Shown here in pieces: positions 37,073-46,339 of a stretch of DNA of 64,000 nucleotides. The stretch covers positions 186,001 through 250,000 of the forward strand of contig NZ_CP043653.1 in NCBI RefSeq assembly GCF_014217685.1. Direction: 5' to 3'. Each line of letters opens with the position of its first letter. Positions within the stretch are counted from its first letter, which is position 1. The position numbers and the translations under genes are program-made. Below the pieces are notes generated by a model. The model was not told the origin of the DNA. It saw only the letters and a program-made list of their open reading frames with translations, and made no database searches. Origin of the DNA: Glaciihabitans sp. INWT7 (lineage in GTDB: Bacteria; Actinomycetota; Actinomycetes; Actinomycetales; Microbacteriaceae).

Positions 37073-37160
37073 GTGTCGCTCCCAGAGATTGTTTCCGCCA
37101 GTACTACGTTGCATGACGGCGAGGCTCGCATCGACCTGCCGAAGACTGGATGCTGGAGCG

Positions 37161-38327
37161 ATGACACTCGAGGCGGCCTTCTCCCTCGACGTCAGCCGCG
37201 CCGGGAGATCGTCCGTCAAGTGGACCCGGTACGCGCCGGATGTCATCCCCCTCTCGGTCGCGGAGATGGACTTCAGCGTTGCCACCCCCATCACCGAGGC
37301 GATCGTCGAACGTGTGCGGGCCTCCGACTTCGGTTATATTGACGCTCCCGGCCCGCTCGCCGGCACCTTCGCCCGGTTCGCGCGCGAACGGTGGGGCTGG
37401 CGGGTGGATCCCGACCGGGTGCGCGTGACCACGGATGTGAGTGCCGCGATCGTCGAGACGCTGCGGTACGGCATCCCCCGCGGTGGGCGAGTCGCGATCA
37501 ACCCTCCCGTCTACACGGCGTTCTATGAACTGGTGGAGGAGGCCGGCGCAGTGCGCGTCGACGTGCCGCTGCTCCAGGACGGGCCGGGGTGGACCCTCGA
37601 CCTCGTCGGCCTCGAGCGTGCCTTCGCCGATGGGGCTGATGCCTTCCTGCTCTGCAACCCGCAGAATCCGCTCGGTCTCGTGTTCGACCGCGAGACTCTC
37701 GCCGCGGTCGCCGAAATCGCCGCCCGGTATGACGTGCTCGTGATCAGCGACGAGGTGCACGCGCCGCTCACGCATCCCGGGCGAGTGTTCGTGCCGTTCC
37801 TCGAGGTGGGCGCCGCGTTCGGGGTGCGATGTATCTGCGTCACCTCGGCAAGCAAGGGCTGGAACCTGGCCGGCGCGAAATGCGCGCTGCTGGTCGCGGG
37901 CGACGATCGATCGCTCGCCGTGCTCGACCGTTTTCCCGAAGAGGTGACCTGCCGCACCAGCATCCTCGGCCTGCACGCCAACATCGCCGCCTTCACCTGC
38001 ACCGACTGGCTCGATGACACCGTACGAATCATCGTCGACAACGACACCCTGCTGGCCGGGCTGGTCGAGCAGCAGCTTCCGGGAGCGGTGTACCACCGCC
38101 CGCAGGCGAGCTATCTCGGCTGGGTCGACCTTCGCGCCTTCCGCCTCGGTGCGGATCCGGCGGCGCAGCTGATCGACACCGCCCGCGTCGCCCTCAACTC
38201 CGGTCACAGCTACGGCGCGGCCTACGACGGCTACGTGCGCATCAACCTGGCCTGCGATCCACAGCTGCTCGTCGAGGCGGTGCGCCGAATCAGCGCGACA
38301 CTGCGCGACCTCAGGACCCGGGGCTGA
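37161..38327 (+). CDS. MalY/PatB-type PLP lyase or aminotransferase
   Basis: A 388-residue fold-type I PLP enzyme of the MalY/PatB branch, usually cystathionine or cysteine-S-conjugate beta-lyases. KWTRYAPDVIPLSVAEMDF at the N-terminus, LLCNPQNPLGLVFDRE, ISDEVHAPLTHPG and SASKGWNLAGAKCA with the Schiff-base lysine are the family signatures. I chose the ATG at MTLEAAFSLD; its GGAG site is close (2-3 bases), so an upstream start remains possible. The 3' end overlaps the convergent pyruvyl transferase by 17 bp. Confidence 0.88.
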   Translation: MTLEAAFSLDVSRAGRSSVKWTRYAPDVIPLSVAEMDFSVATPITEAIVERVRASDFGYIDAPGPLAGTFARFARERWGWRVDPDRVRVTTDVSAAIVETLRYGIPRGGRVAINPPVYTAFYELVEEAGAVRVDVPLLQDGPGWTLDLVGLERAFADGADAFLLCNPQNPLGLVFDRETLAAVAEIAARYDVLVISDEVHAPLTHPGRVFVPFLEVGAAFGVRCICVTSASKGWNLAGAKCALLVAGDDRSLAVLDRFPEEVTCRTSILGLHANIAAFTCTDWLDDTVRIIVDNDTLLAGLVEQQLPGAVYHRPQASYLGWVDLRAFRLGADPAAQLIDTARVALNSGHSYGAAYDGYVRINLACDPQLLVEAVRRISATLRDLRTRG

Positions 38328-39531
38328 GCACCGTCGCCACCCGGTCCCACCAGGCGGCGCTCGCCGCACGCTGAGTGTCGGCGATGGTGCGACCGGCCGA
38401 CGTGATCTCGACCCGTTCGGCCCAGACCCGGGCGAGCAGCGCAGGGCCGTCTCCGGCGAGCAGCGCGCCGACGGGCAGGACGCCGTTCTGCCCGAAGTTC
38501 TCGAGCGCGCCGCTCAGTTTCACCCCGGTGTACTCGTCCACCGGGATTCCGATAGTCGGGACCCCGGCCGGCACCGCGAAGACCGCAGGGTGGTAGCGGC
38601 TCGTGACCACGAGCGAGGCGGAGCGGGCGATGCGGGCAGCGCCCGGTGCATCCGGAGGCACGACAGCGAGCACGCGCTGCGAGATCATCTGCGCCATCAC
38701 CCGCTCGTGGACCACCGAGTCGCCGCGCACTCGCGCCTCGTCGAGCGAACCGAAATGGGCGAGGAAGACGACGTCGAGGTCAGTGGTCTCGACGATCTCG
38801 TCGAGGAGGTCGGCGAGGGCTGCGGTCACGGCGTCGCGATCTGCATCCCCGACATGGTTGGCGAGCGTGACGACGCAGATGGGCAGCGCAGGAAGCGTCT
38901 CGTCGAACAGAAAGCTGGCGTCATCCGCGCCGAGTCGCAGCCGATCGGCGGGCACGTCGAGGCTCTGTGCCACCGCGAGCGAGGCCGACTCCCGCACGCT
39001 CACCAGCTGAGCGAGTCCGAGCAGGCGAGCGACGAGGGCCGAGTCCTCTTCGGTGAGCTGCGGGCCGAGGGTCTGGCCGCTCACGACGAACGGTTTGCCG
39101 AGGGCATCCGCGATGCCGGCGATCGCCAGGCGCTCGAAGATGTGGGAGGGCCAGGTCGACGCGAGGTTGCCGCCGCCGGTGACCGCGACACCATCGCTGC
39201 CCCGGATGGCGTCGATCACGGCATGCGCCGAGTCGTCGTCGGCGAGCAGACCGGCCTCGCCCGCCGCGGTGCGCAGCACGCGGTCGAGGCGGTCCTGCTG
39301 TGCGGCGCGGCCTCCCGCTGAGGGCGCGAATCCGATACCGCGGACGGCTTCGATGCCGAACCCATCGGCGCTGTAGCGCGCGATCGTCTCGGAGGGGTTG
39401 GCGGAAATGGCCACGAGAGAGTCGAGCCCGCGTGCGCGCATCGCGTCGACGAATGCCTCGAACATCGCTTCATCGCCGATGTGGATCATCTCGTCGATAA
39501 CGCCGACGTCTCCGATTGCTACTACGCGCAC
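38311..39531 (-). CDS. Polysaccharide pyruvyl transferase family protein
   Basis: A 406-residue protein of the PS_pyruv_trans family, GT-B-like enzymes that ketalise sugars with pyruvate or related roles in surface glycans. GDVGVIDEMIHIGDEAMFEAFVDAMRARG, VTGGGNLASTWPSHIFERLAIA, SGQTLGPQL, SVRESASLAVA and SLVVTSRYHPAVFAVPAGVPTIGI are the typical blocks. I chose the GTG with GGAG at 6 bases (VRVVAIGD). It is divergent from the HEAT-GT4 gene by 160 bp and belongs to the same glycan cluster. Confidence 0.85.
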   Translation of the reverse strand: MRVVAIGDVGVIDEMIHIGDEAMFEAFVDAMRARGLDSLVAISANPSETIARYSADGFGIEAVRGIGFAPSAGGRAAQQDRLDRVLRTAAGEAGLLADDDSAHAVIDAIRGSDGVAVTGGGNLASTWPSHIFERLAIAGIADALGKPFVVSGQTLGPQLTEEDSALVARLLGLAQLVSVRESASLAVAQSLDVPADRLRLGADDASFLFDETLPALPICVVTLANHVGDADRDAVTAALADLLDEIVETTDLDVVFLAHFGSLDEARVRGDSVVHERVMAQMISQRVLAVVPPDAPGAARIARSASLVVTSRYHPAVFAVPAGVPTIGIPVDEYTGVKLSGALENFGQNGVLPVGALLAGDGPALLARVWAERVEITSAGRTIADTQRAASAAWWDRVATVLSPGS

Positions 39532-39691
39532 CTGGGTCTCCGCATGTCTTGAGTGGGGTCGCACCGCGCGAGCCCTCACCACGCTAGCCGAAAGCACGTC
39601 GGTTGCCGCACGGAGGCCTCGGCTACCACGCGTCGAATGCTCAGCACAAGCCCATCGTTCTATCAGCCGGATCACGCTTATTATCAGGGTT

Positions 39692-41854
39692 GTGGGCATC
39701 CAGACATCTTTAGACGCAGTGCTCCGGGCGGATCGGGTCGTCGACTCGATGCGCCTCGCCGACGACCTCGCGTTCGAGGCCAGTCGCGACGGTGGCGCCC
39801 GAACGGTTCGAGTGCTCACTTCCGCGCTGAACAGCGAGGACCAGCTCGCCGCCATCGCCGCGACCCACGCGCTCGCACAGATCTTCGACGAACAGGCGGA
39901 CATCGCCCTGTCGCGCCTGCTGTCGAGCAGCCGCGGATTCATGCGTGAGCACGCCGCCTGGGCTCTCAGTCTTCGACTTCCCCGGTTCGACACCGTCGGC
40001 CGGCTCATCGGACTCGTGTCCGCCGGTGGATTCGGCGGGATGCTCGCCCAGCGCACCCTCGAACAGTGGGGATCCCCGGTCGCCGAGCATGTGGCCATCG
40101 GGCTCGAGTCCGCGCTGCTCGGAGTGGACGAGCCCGGCGCGCGTTACCGGCTCGTTGAGACTCTCGGCCTGGTACGCAAGTCCGTCGCAACCCCGGCACT
40201 GCTGCGCATCGCCACCGACCTCTTCGAAGAGGAATCGGTGCGTGTCGCGGCGGTCTCCGCCCTGGGCCAGCGCAACGGGGATCGCGAGATCCTCGCGGTG
40301 CTCGACGAGTTGGCGCGGTCGGAGGGGTACCTCGCCGATGTCGCGCGTCTCTCCCTCGTCGACCTCTCCGCGGAGAGTACCCCCGTCGACACCGGACGCC
40401 GCGGCCTCACCATCGCCCAGCTCTTCCTGCACGCCGACCTCGACGCGGGTCTGACCCAGGCCGGCAGCGGAGACAATGGTGGCATCGCCACCCTGCTAGT
40501 GCGCCTCGGGGATGCCCTGGTCGCTAACGAGGATGCGTCCCCCCGGGTCGAGCGTGTCATCACCCTGTCACGCGGATCGGTCGACGAAGCGTTGAAGAGC
40601 GTCGTCGACATGGGTGCCGGCGCGTGGGGTCACGACTACGGACGGGTGCCCCTGCTGAGCGAACCGGTGCAGTCCGCCAGTGCCTGGCCGCTGCGTGTGG
40701 CTGCGCGCCGAGGCATCCGCCGTATGTTGCGCGCCGCGGGCGGAGTGGATCTACTGCATCTGCGGATGGCGGACGTCGGCAGCCTCGCGGCCGCCGATGT
40801 TGCCCGTGAGCTCGACATCCCCGTCGTCTTCACCGTCGCGCCCGACCCGCACGCGGTCATCCATTCCCTCGACCTCTCCGGTCGTCTCACCCGGCAGAAT
40901 TTCGGGGAGGTGGACGAGGTCGAACACTTCTGGTTCCGCACGCATTTGGTGCAGCAGCTCGCCGCGAACGCCGCCCACACCGTGCTCTTTCCACGGCCCT
41001 CGCTCGAGCTGGATATGCGCGAGCTCGTGGGGATCGACATCACGGCGCATCCGGAACGCCACACGATCGTGCCGGAGGGCATCGATCTCGAAGTCGTGGA
41101 CCGGGCCGTGGTCGAGAGTGCCGGCCATGCCGCCGGCCAGCCCCCGACCCCTGCCCTCCAGGAACTGCGCGAGCTGCTCGCCGACCTGCCCGAGCACCGG
41201 CGCGACCTCCCGCTTCTCGTCAGTGTCGGTCGCTTCCACCGGGTGAAGGGCATGGCCACGATCGTGGATGCCTGGGCCAACGGGCCGCTCGCCGATCGGG
41301 CGAACCTGCTGCTGATCGGCGGAAACCTGGTGGACCCTTCTGCCGACGAACGCGAGCAGCTCGAGCTGATGGATGCGATCGTCGCGCCGGAGAACCGGTC
41401 GGCCGCAGGGCTCGTGCTCTCGGGCCATCGGCGCAACGACACCGTCGCCCGGTGGGTCGCCGCCGCCCGTTTCGGACTGCCCGGCCTCGCCGCCCCGCGG
41501 GGGATCTACGTCTGCGGAAGCCTCAAGGAGGAGTTCGGCATTGCGCTTCTCGAGGCGATGGGTTCCGGGCTCCTCGTCGTCGCCCCGGACGGCGGCGGCC
41601 CGGCAACCTACGTGGAGCGCGGCGTCACCGGCTTCCTGACCCCGACCTGGGATGTCGCGCTGCTGCGCTCGGCGATGGTCGAGGCGCTCGATGCCTCCAT
41701 CGCAGAAGAGACCGTCGACCGCGCCACGGCCTCACGCGACACGGTGGAGCGCAGCTTCACGATCCAGGCGATGGCGCGTGCACTGTCGAACGTGTACCAG
41801 GGAGTGAACGACGAGGAGAGTGAATCGCGGGGCTGGTCGTTCGCGGCACTGTGA
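39692..41854 (+). CDS. HEAT-repeat/GT4 glycosyltransferase fusion
   Basis: A 720-residue two-part protein. Residues 1 to about 230 are alpha-helical repeats of HEAT type (REHAAWALSLRLPRFDTVG, SVRVAAVSALGQRNGDREILAVLDELARSEG). From about 238 (LTIAQLFLHADL and GSGDNGGIATLLVRLGDAL) a GT-B fold starts, with SVGRFHRVKGM near 510 and the GT4 donor site EEFGIALLEAMGSGLLVVAPDGGGPATYVERG near 612, including the E-x7-E motif. The start is GTG. It is the first of two tandem glycosyltransferases. Acceptor and sugar are unknown. Confidence 0.85.
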   Translation: MGIQTSLDAVLRADRVVDSMRLADDLAFEASRDGGARTVRVLTSALNSEDQLAAIAATHALAQIFDEQADIALSRLLSSSRGFMREHAAWALSLRLPRFDTVGRLIGLVSAGGFGGMLAQRTLEQWGSPVAEHVAIGLESALLGVDEPGARYRLVETLGLVRKSVATPALLRIATDLFEEESVRVAAVSALGQRNGDREILAVLDELARSEGYLADVARLSLVDLSAESTPVDTGRRGLTIAQLFLHADLDAGLTQAGSGDNGGIATLLVRLGDALVANEDASPRVERVITLSRGSVDEALKSVVDMGAGAWGHDYGRVPLLSEPVQSASAWPLRVAARRGIRRMLRAAGGVDLLHLRMADVGSLAAADVARELDIPVVFTVAPDPHAVIHSLDLSGRLTRQNFGEVDEVEHFWFRTHLVQQLAANAAHTVLFPRPSLELDMRELVGIDITAHPERHTIVPEGIDLEVVDRAVVESAGHAAGQPPTPALQELRELLADLPEHRRDLPLLVSVGRFHRVKGMATIVDAWANGPLADRANLLLIGGNLVDPSADEREQLELMDAIVAPENRSAAGLVLSGHRRNDTVARWVAAARFGLPGLAAPRGIYVCGSLKEEFGIALLEAMGSGLLVVAPDGGGPATYVERGVTGFLTPTWDVALLRSAMVEALDASIAEETVDRATASRDTVERSFTIQAMARALSNVYQGVNDEESESRGWSFAAL

Positions 41855-41884
41855 ATGGGATGACGGCGTGAGGGTGACGACGCT

Positions 41885-43189
41885 GTGACCCTCCTCATCA
41901 TCAGTCCCGACTACGCCTCTCACCTGCTTCCGCTCGCCACCCTCGGCACCGCATGGCGTGATGCCGGCGAGCGGGTGGTGGTGGCCACCGGCCCCGCCAC
42001 CGCGGACATCGTCGAATCCTTCGGCTTCGACCGCGTCAACCTCCAGCTCGGCAAGGGCTCGAACCCCGGAGTGATCCGGGCCGAACAGCAACCCACCGGG
42101 GAGGACGAGGCCCTGCGCGGCTTCTTCGACGCGACCCGTCGCGGCATGGTGGAGACCCTTGCTTTCCAGGCCGAGGCGCGACTGAGCGACCTCATGTGGG
42201 AGCCGGTGCGCGTGGCCCGTGAGGTGCAGGCCGTTGTCGCGCAGATCCAGCCCGACGCGATCATCGTCGACCATCTGGCCTTCAGCGCGCGGCTAGCGCT
42301 GGTCGCCGCGGGTGTCACCTACGCGGATGTCGTGCTCGGGCATCCGTCCGCCCTCCCGGTCGGCGATGAGGTCTACGGCTTCCCTCCGGCCTGGCCCGCG
42401 GCTTTCGACCCGACGGCCGAGGAGTTGCGGATGCTACGCGAGCTCTGCGACCGGGTGAGCGAGTCCTTCACCGCAGAATGGAACGCCGCCCTCGCCGAGC
42501 TTGCACCGGGTGCGCCGCCGTCGGCAAGCGCCTTCGGCGAGCACGGGGAGCTTCTGCTGCTCAACTACCCGGCAGAGCTCTCTCCGCCCGCCCGCACGGC
42601 GATCCTTCCGCCGCACCGCTTCCTCGGCTCCGCCGTGCGCGAGGAAGCGCGAGACCCCGAGGTCGACGCCTGGCTGGCGGCGAGCGATGAACCCTTCGTC
42701 TACGTGAGCTTCGGAAGCTTCCTCTCGGTGCGGGCGGATGTGCTGGCGCGAGTGTGCGAAGCGCTCGAGCAAGCGGGTGTCCGTGGCGCGATCGCCATCG
42801 GGTCCGCCGACCGCTCCGAGCTCGGCGAGTTGCCGACGGAGTGGCTCGTGCGCGAATTCCTCCCCCAGGTGACCCTGCTCGAACGGGCCGCCGCCGCCGT
42901 GACACACGGCGGCAACAACAGCGTCACCGAGTCGATGACGGCGGGGGTGCCGCTGGTGGTGTTGCCGTTCTCGACCGACCAGTTCGCCGGAGCGGCAGCC
43001 CTCGAGGACGCGGGGTTCGGCATCGCCCTCGCCCCGAACACCGCGACGGTGGAGGAGCTTGCGGCGGCCGTGCGCGACGCACTCGAGCTTCCTGCCCGCG
43101 CTGCGCTTTCGTCGCTTTCTGCGGGATTGCGTCAGGAGGCGGGAAGCCGCCGGGCCTTCTCAGCGGTGGCGTCGGTTCCCACGAGCTGA
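41885..43189 (+). CDS. GT1-family glycosyltransferase (MGT-like)
   Basis: A 434-residue GT-B enzyme of the UDP-glucuronosyl/macrolide glycosyltransferase type. The N-terminal domain opens LLIISPDYASHLLPLATLGTAW with the usual His in the acceptor loop, and the C-terminal domain holds YVSFGSFLSVRADVL, FLPQVTLLERAAAAVTHGGNNSVTESMTAGVPLVVLPFSTDQFAGAAAL, the HGG-x-(G/N)T-like signature. The start is GTG, 30 bp after the HEAT-GT4 stop. The last 58 bp overlap the convergent next gene. Acceptor could be a small molecule or a lipid-linked sugar. Confidence 0.88.
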   Translation: MTLLIISPDYASHLLPLATLGTAWRDAGERVVVATGPATADIVESFGFDRVNLQLGKGSNPGVIRAEQQPTGEDEALRGFFDATRRGMVETLAFQAEARLSDLMWEPVRVAREVQAVVAQIQPDAIIVDHLAFSARLALVAAGVTYADVVLGHPSALPVGDEVYGFPPAWPAAFDPTAEELRMLRELCDRVSESFTAEWNAALAELAPGAPPSASAFGEHGELLLLNYPAELSPPARTAILPPHRFLGSAVREEARDPEVDAWLAASDEPFVYVSFGSFLSVRADVLARVCEALEQAGVRGAIAIGSADRSELGELPTEWLVREFLPQVTLLERAAAAVTHGGNNSVTESMTAGVPLVVLPFSTDQFAGAAALEDAGFGIALAPNTATVEELAAAVRDALELPARAALSSLSAGLRQEAGSRRAFSAVASVPTS

Positions 43190-43827
43190 CGCATCGCGGC
43201 CCGGCTGGACCGGGCCTCGCGGTACTGCTCCATGAGGGCGGCGTTCGCGTCGTACTGCTCACCCTCCCGCGCCTGTGCCGCATGGTGGAGCGCATAGACG
43301 ACTCCCTCATGACGGCGGGGAGCCTCGTCGAGAAGGGTCTCGTGTGCCACATACCAGGCCGCGTCTTCGAAGCCCCATCCGCGGAATCTCTCGTCCTGGC
43401 CGCCATGGCTCCACCAGCTCCGCGGTGTCGTCACGTAGACCCCGGAGCACGCGCCGTTCACGAGCTCGAACTCACACTCGTCGAGCGGGACGCCCTCGGT
43501 GAACTGTGCGGTGCCGACGGTTCCGAGCCAGTGGTAGCGGGTATAGGGCAGGTGCACGAGGCCGGAAGTGGATGCCGCGGCGATCGCCTCGAGCAAGGGT
43601 TCGAGCTGGGGGATCGTGTCGGCATCGTTGATCACGACGACCTCACCGGCATCCTCGATCGAGTTCATCCCCAGGTTGCGGCACCGTGCGAGATTGAAGA
43701 TCTCATCGTCGGAATCGATGGTGCGGATGTCGACCTCACCGAGGTTGCGCACGTACCAGTCCACCACCGCGTCGATGGCAGCAAGCCGCGAGGGCTGGGG
43801 ACGCCAGGGGATCAGGACAGTGAGCAC
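43132..43827 (-). CDS. GT-A glycosyltransferase with galactosyltransferase-like C-terminus
   Basis: A 231-residue GT-A enzyme. The DxD motif is VINDADTIPQLE, and SWWSHGGQDERFRGWGFEDAAWYVAHE contains the GWGxED motif of the Glyco_transf_7C domain. The N-terminus opens with a GT2-like strand (LTVLIPWRPQPSRLAAIDAVVDWY). The start is uncertain: GTG 43827, TTG 43833 or ATG 43860, none with a good ribosome-binding site; the strand motif LTVLIPWR favours the first two. It overlaps the GT1 gene by 58 bp in convergent orientation and belongs to the same glycan cluster by position. Confidence 0.7.
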   Translation of the reverse strand: MLTVLIPWRPQPSRLAAIDAVVDWYVRNLGEVDIRTIDSDDEIFNLARCRNLGMNSIEDAGEVVVINDADTIPQLEPLLEAIAAASTSGLVHLPYTRYHWLGTVGTAQFTEGVPLDECEFELVNGACSGVYVTTPRSWWSHGGQDERFRGWGFEDAAWYVAHETLLDEAPRRHEGVVYALHHAAQAREGEQYDANAALMEQYREARSSRAAMRQLVGTDATAEKARRLPAS

Positions 43828-43873
43828 AATCAAGCATAAGTGTGCCGCGGGCCACCACATTCCCGCCCGTCGA

Positions 43874-44608
43874 TCAGGCGAGCAGCGGACCCAGTTGCGC
43901 CGAGCTCGAGCGCATCGATTCCAACGCCGTTCCCGGGTGTTCGATGAGTGACTTGGGGGCGGAGAGACACAGCCCCGCCACGAGCACGCCCGCTCGGTCG
44001 CGAATCGGAACGGCGAGGCATCCGTACCCGACCGTGTTCTCGTCCACCTGCATCGCGAAGCCGCGCTCCCGCGTCTCCGCGACGAGTCGGAACACCTCTG
44101 ACCGGGGCCGTTCGGTCGCGGAATCCGCGAGGGTTCCGTGCTCGCGAAGCTCGGTGAGAAGCAACCGGCCCATCGCGGAGGCATCGAGGTACCGTGTGAG
44201 CCGGGCGGGGTTGCTCAGGGGGAAGTCGGGGTCGGCGTCGACGATGCCCAGCCGCGCTTCGTCATAGCGCACGAGGTGGATGCCCCCGCGCACTGTAGCG
44301 CGGAGGTCACCGAGCAGGTCGCGCACCGCCTGGGGAGGTCGCACGGGGTTCGATACCCCAGCCAGCTGCACCACCTTGAGTCCGAGCGCGAATCCGCTGA
44401 GGTCGGGCAGGCGCACGAGATACTCCTCCTGCACGAGCAGATTGAGAAGCCGGTAAGTGGTGGCGCGGGGGAAGCCGAGGTTCTCGCTCACCTCCCGTGC
44501 GGTGACCCCCGGACCGCACCGGGCGACCTCCTCGAGCACCACGAGCGCACTGTGGATGGCCTTGGGCTGGCGGGCCCGCACCTCGGTGAGCCGGTCGGCC
44601 GAACTCAT
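43874..44608 (-). CDS. IclR family transcriptional regulator
   Basis: A 244-residue IclR regulator. The N-terminal winged helix reads KAIHSALVVLEEVARCGPGVTAREVSENLGFPRATTYRLLNLLVQEEYLVR and the C-terminal ligand domain runs from SGFALGLKVVQLAG to the end, with YLDASAMGRLLL and GCLAVPIRDRAGVLVAGLCLSAP. It is translationally coupled (ATGA) to an upstream APC permease, so it probably senses an amine or amino acid derivative and controls the transport and oxidase genes. The longer upstream frame is a shadow of the permease. Confidence 0.9.
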   Translation of the reverse strand: MSSADRLTEVRARQPKAIHSALVVLEEVARCGPGVTAREVSENLGFPRATTYRLLNLLVQEEYLVRLPDLSGFALGLKVVQLAGVSNPVRPPQAVRDLLGDLRATVRGGIHLVRYDEARLGIVDADPDFPLSNPARLTRYLDASAMGRLLLTELREHGTLADSATERPRSEVFRLVAETRERGFAMQVDENTVGYGCLAVPIRDRAGVLVAGLCLSAPKSLIEHPGTALESMRSSSAQLGPLLA

Positions 44609-46125
44609 CGGCGGCCGATGGGGTCGCCCGGTGGCACGGGATCGGCGGGAAGTCCGCCGAGCAGGTCCTGCAAGATGGTCTCGTCGTAGACCCCGATTGT
44701 CGAGCCGAGCCACGGCCGGCGCATCCGCATCACCCGGTAGACGATCGTGCCGAGGGAGATGATCGCGAGAAAGATCCACACGCCGGCCGAGCTCGCACTT
44801 GCGCTGCGGTCGATCAGGTAGACCACGAGGCCCACGCCGAGCAGTAGCGCGGCGACGATCGCCCGCAGCCCGACCCAGAATCCGAGCTCGCCGATGCGGC
44901 GGAGAAAGACGAATGCCGCAGCGCACACGAACACATAAGAGGTGATGTAGCCCGCAGCCGAGGCGACCAGAAGCACTCCCATCGCCTCCCAGACACCTCC
45001 TCCGAGGGCGATCGTCACCACCGGCACGATGGCGAGCACGGGCACCGCGACGGCGACCGCAACGATCGGGGTCTTCAGCGTGGGATGCGTGCGGCCGAGC
45101 GCGGGCGACACGAGACGCTCCCGAGCCATGGAGAAGATCACCCGCACCAGGGCGGTCGTGGAGGCGATAGCGCAGGCGAAGAACGAGGTCGCGATGCTCG
45201 CATCGAGCAGCACCCCCATCCACGGGAGTCCGTAGGCGTCGGCGAGGGAGTTCACCGGCGCAGTGCTGCTGGTCAGCGATCTGCCCAGGGCCGAGAAACC
45301 CACGAGCTGGCTGTAGGTCGACAGGAGGTAGAGGGCACCGGAGGCGACGACCGTCCAGACGATCGCGCGCGGAATCGTGGCGAAGGGCTTTCGCGCTTCG
45401 GCACCCAGTGTCGATGCGCTCTCGAAGCCGACGAAGGCCATGAGAGCGAGAACCGTGCCGGTGGCGAACTCGCCCGGTGTGGTTCCGGACAGGCTCAGCA
45501 CCGACCAGTGGATGCCGCCGCCCTGGCGCGCGATCATCGCGATCGTCAGTACCAGGATGAATGCGACGGAAGCCGACTCCACTATGAGCATGACCCGGGT
45601 GGACAGACGGATGCCCCGGGCCAGCACCAGGAAGCAGACCGCGGCGAGCGCCACGATCGACACACTCACGAGGAGTGTCGAGTCTTGGATGCCGGGAAGG
45701 AAGCTGCCGAGCAGAGTCGCGAGGAAGAGCCCGCAGCCGGTGAGAGAGAACATGGCGACGAAGGCGTAACCGACGAACATCGCGATTCCTGTGACGAAGC
45801 CCGCACCGGTACCGAGCCCCTTCGAGACGAAGGTGTAGAGCGAACCCGTTGCGGACATCCGTCGTGTGAACTGGTTGACCGTCGTCGCGACCAGCAGCGA
45901 GAGCAGCAGGGCCCCGACGACCGCCCAGAGTGTGCCGTTGCCCGCGACGGCGGCCACGATCGAGGGGATCGTGATGGCAGCGGCCGAGGGCGCAACGGCC
46001 GACACCGACTGGGCGAGCACGTCGACGAAGCCGATGCTGCGGCGCGCGAGCCCGGAGACGGGAGAGCGGCGCAGGACGCCAGCCACCTGAGGAGGATCGG
46101 AAATCGCGCGGTCCAGTGCGGTCAC
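44605..46125 (-). CDS. APC family amino-acid/polyamine permease
   Basis: A 506-residue permease with twelve helices of the APC superfamily. IGFVDVLAQSVSAVAPSAAAITIP is the start of helix 1 with the unwound Gly/Ser-type region; GTVLALMAFVGFESASTLGAEARKPFATIPRAIV is the conserved helix 6 and loop. The start is GTG. It is coupled to IclR. Together with the divergent permease and the amine oxidase it suggests uptake of a biogenic amine or amino acid. Confidence 0.9.
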   Translation of the reverse strand: MTALDRAISDPPQVAGVLRRSPVSGLARRSIGFVDVLAQSVSAVAPSAAAITIPSIVAAVAGNGTLWAVVGALLLSLLVATTVNQFTRRMSATGSLYTFVSKGLGTGAGFVTGIAMFVGYAFVAMFSLTGCGLFLATLLGSFLPGIQDSTLLVSVSIVALAAVCFLVLARGIRLSTRVMLIVESASVAFILVLTIAMIARQGGGIHWSVLSLSGTTPGEFATGTVLALMAFVGFESASTLGAEARKPFATIPRAIVWTVVASGALYLLSTYSQLVGFSALGRSLTSSTAPVNSLADAYGLPWMGVLLDASIATSFFACAIASTTALVRVIFSMARERLVSPALGRTHPTLKTPIVAVAVAVPVLAIVPVVTIALGGGVWEAMGVLLVASAAGYITSYVFVCAAAFVFLRRIGELGFWVGLRAIVAALLLGVGLVVYLIDRSASASSAGVWIFLAIISLGTIVYRVMRMRRPWLGSTIGVYDETILQDLLGGLPADPVPPGDPIGRR

Positions 46126-46210
46126 TGCTCAGCTCCAGCGTCGGGGGATCTCATGCTAGCCACGGCCTGTTGCCACGGGACGTCGAGGGTGTTTCGGGCG
46201 TGTGATCTCC

Positions 46211-46241
46211 AAATGAGACAGCACGTGCGGCCGTCTCATTT
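46211..46241. promoter_or_regulatory. Inverted repeat between divergent permeases
   Basis: AAATGAGAC (46211-46219) and GTCTCATTT (46233-46241) are perfect 9-bp arms around 13 bases that include GCACGTGC, itself an 8-bp palindrome. It lies 86 bp upstream of the first permease start and 99 bp before the second. It is a strong candidate for the IclR binding site controlling both directions. No other dyad stands out in the 214-bp interval. Confidence 0.6.
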
Positions 46242-46339
46242 ACGGCTCTCGGATGTTTACGCCGGCGGAACAGGCACGCAACGGGCCACCGCGACGATGG
46301 GGAGATTCCTGAAGTCCCCCACACCCCACGGAGTCACAC

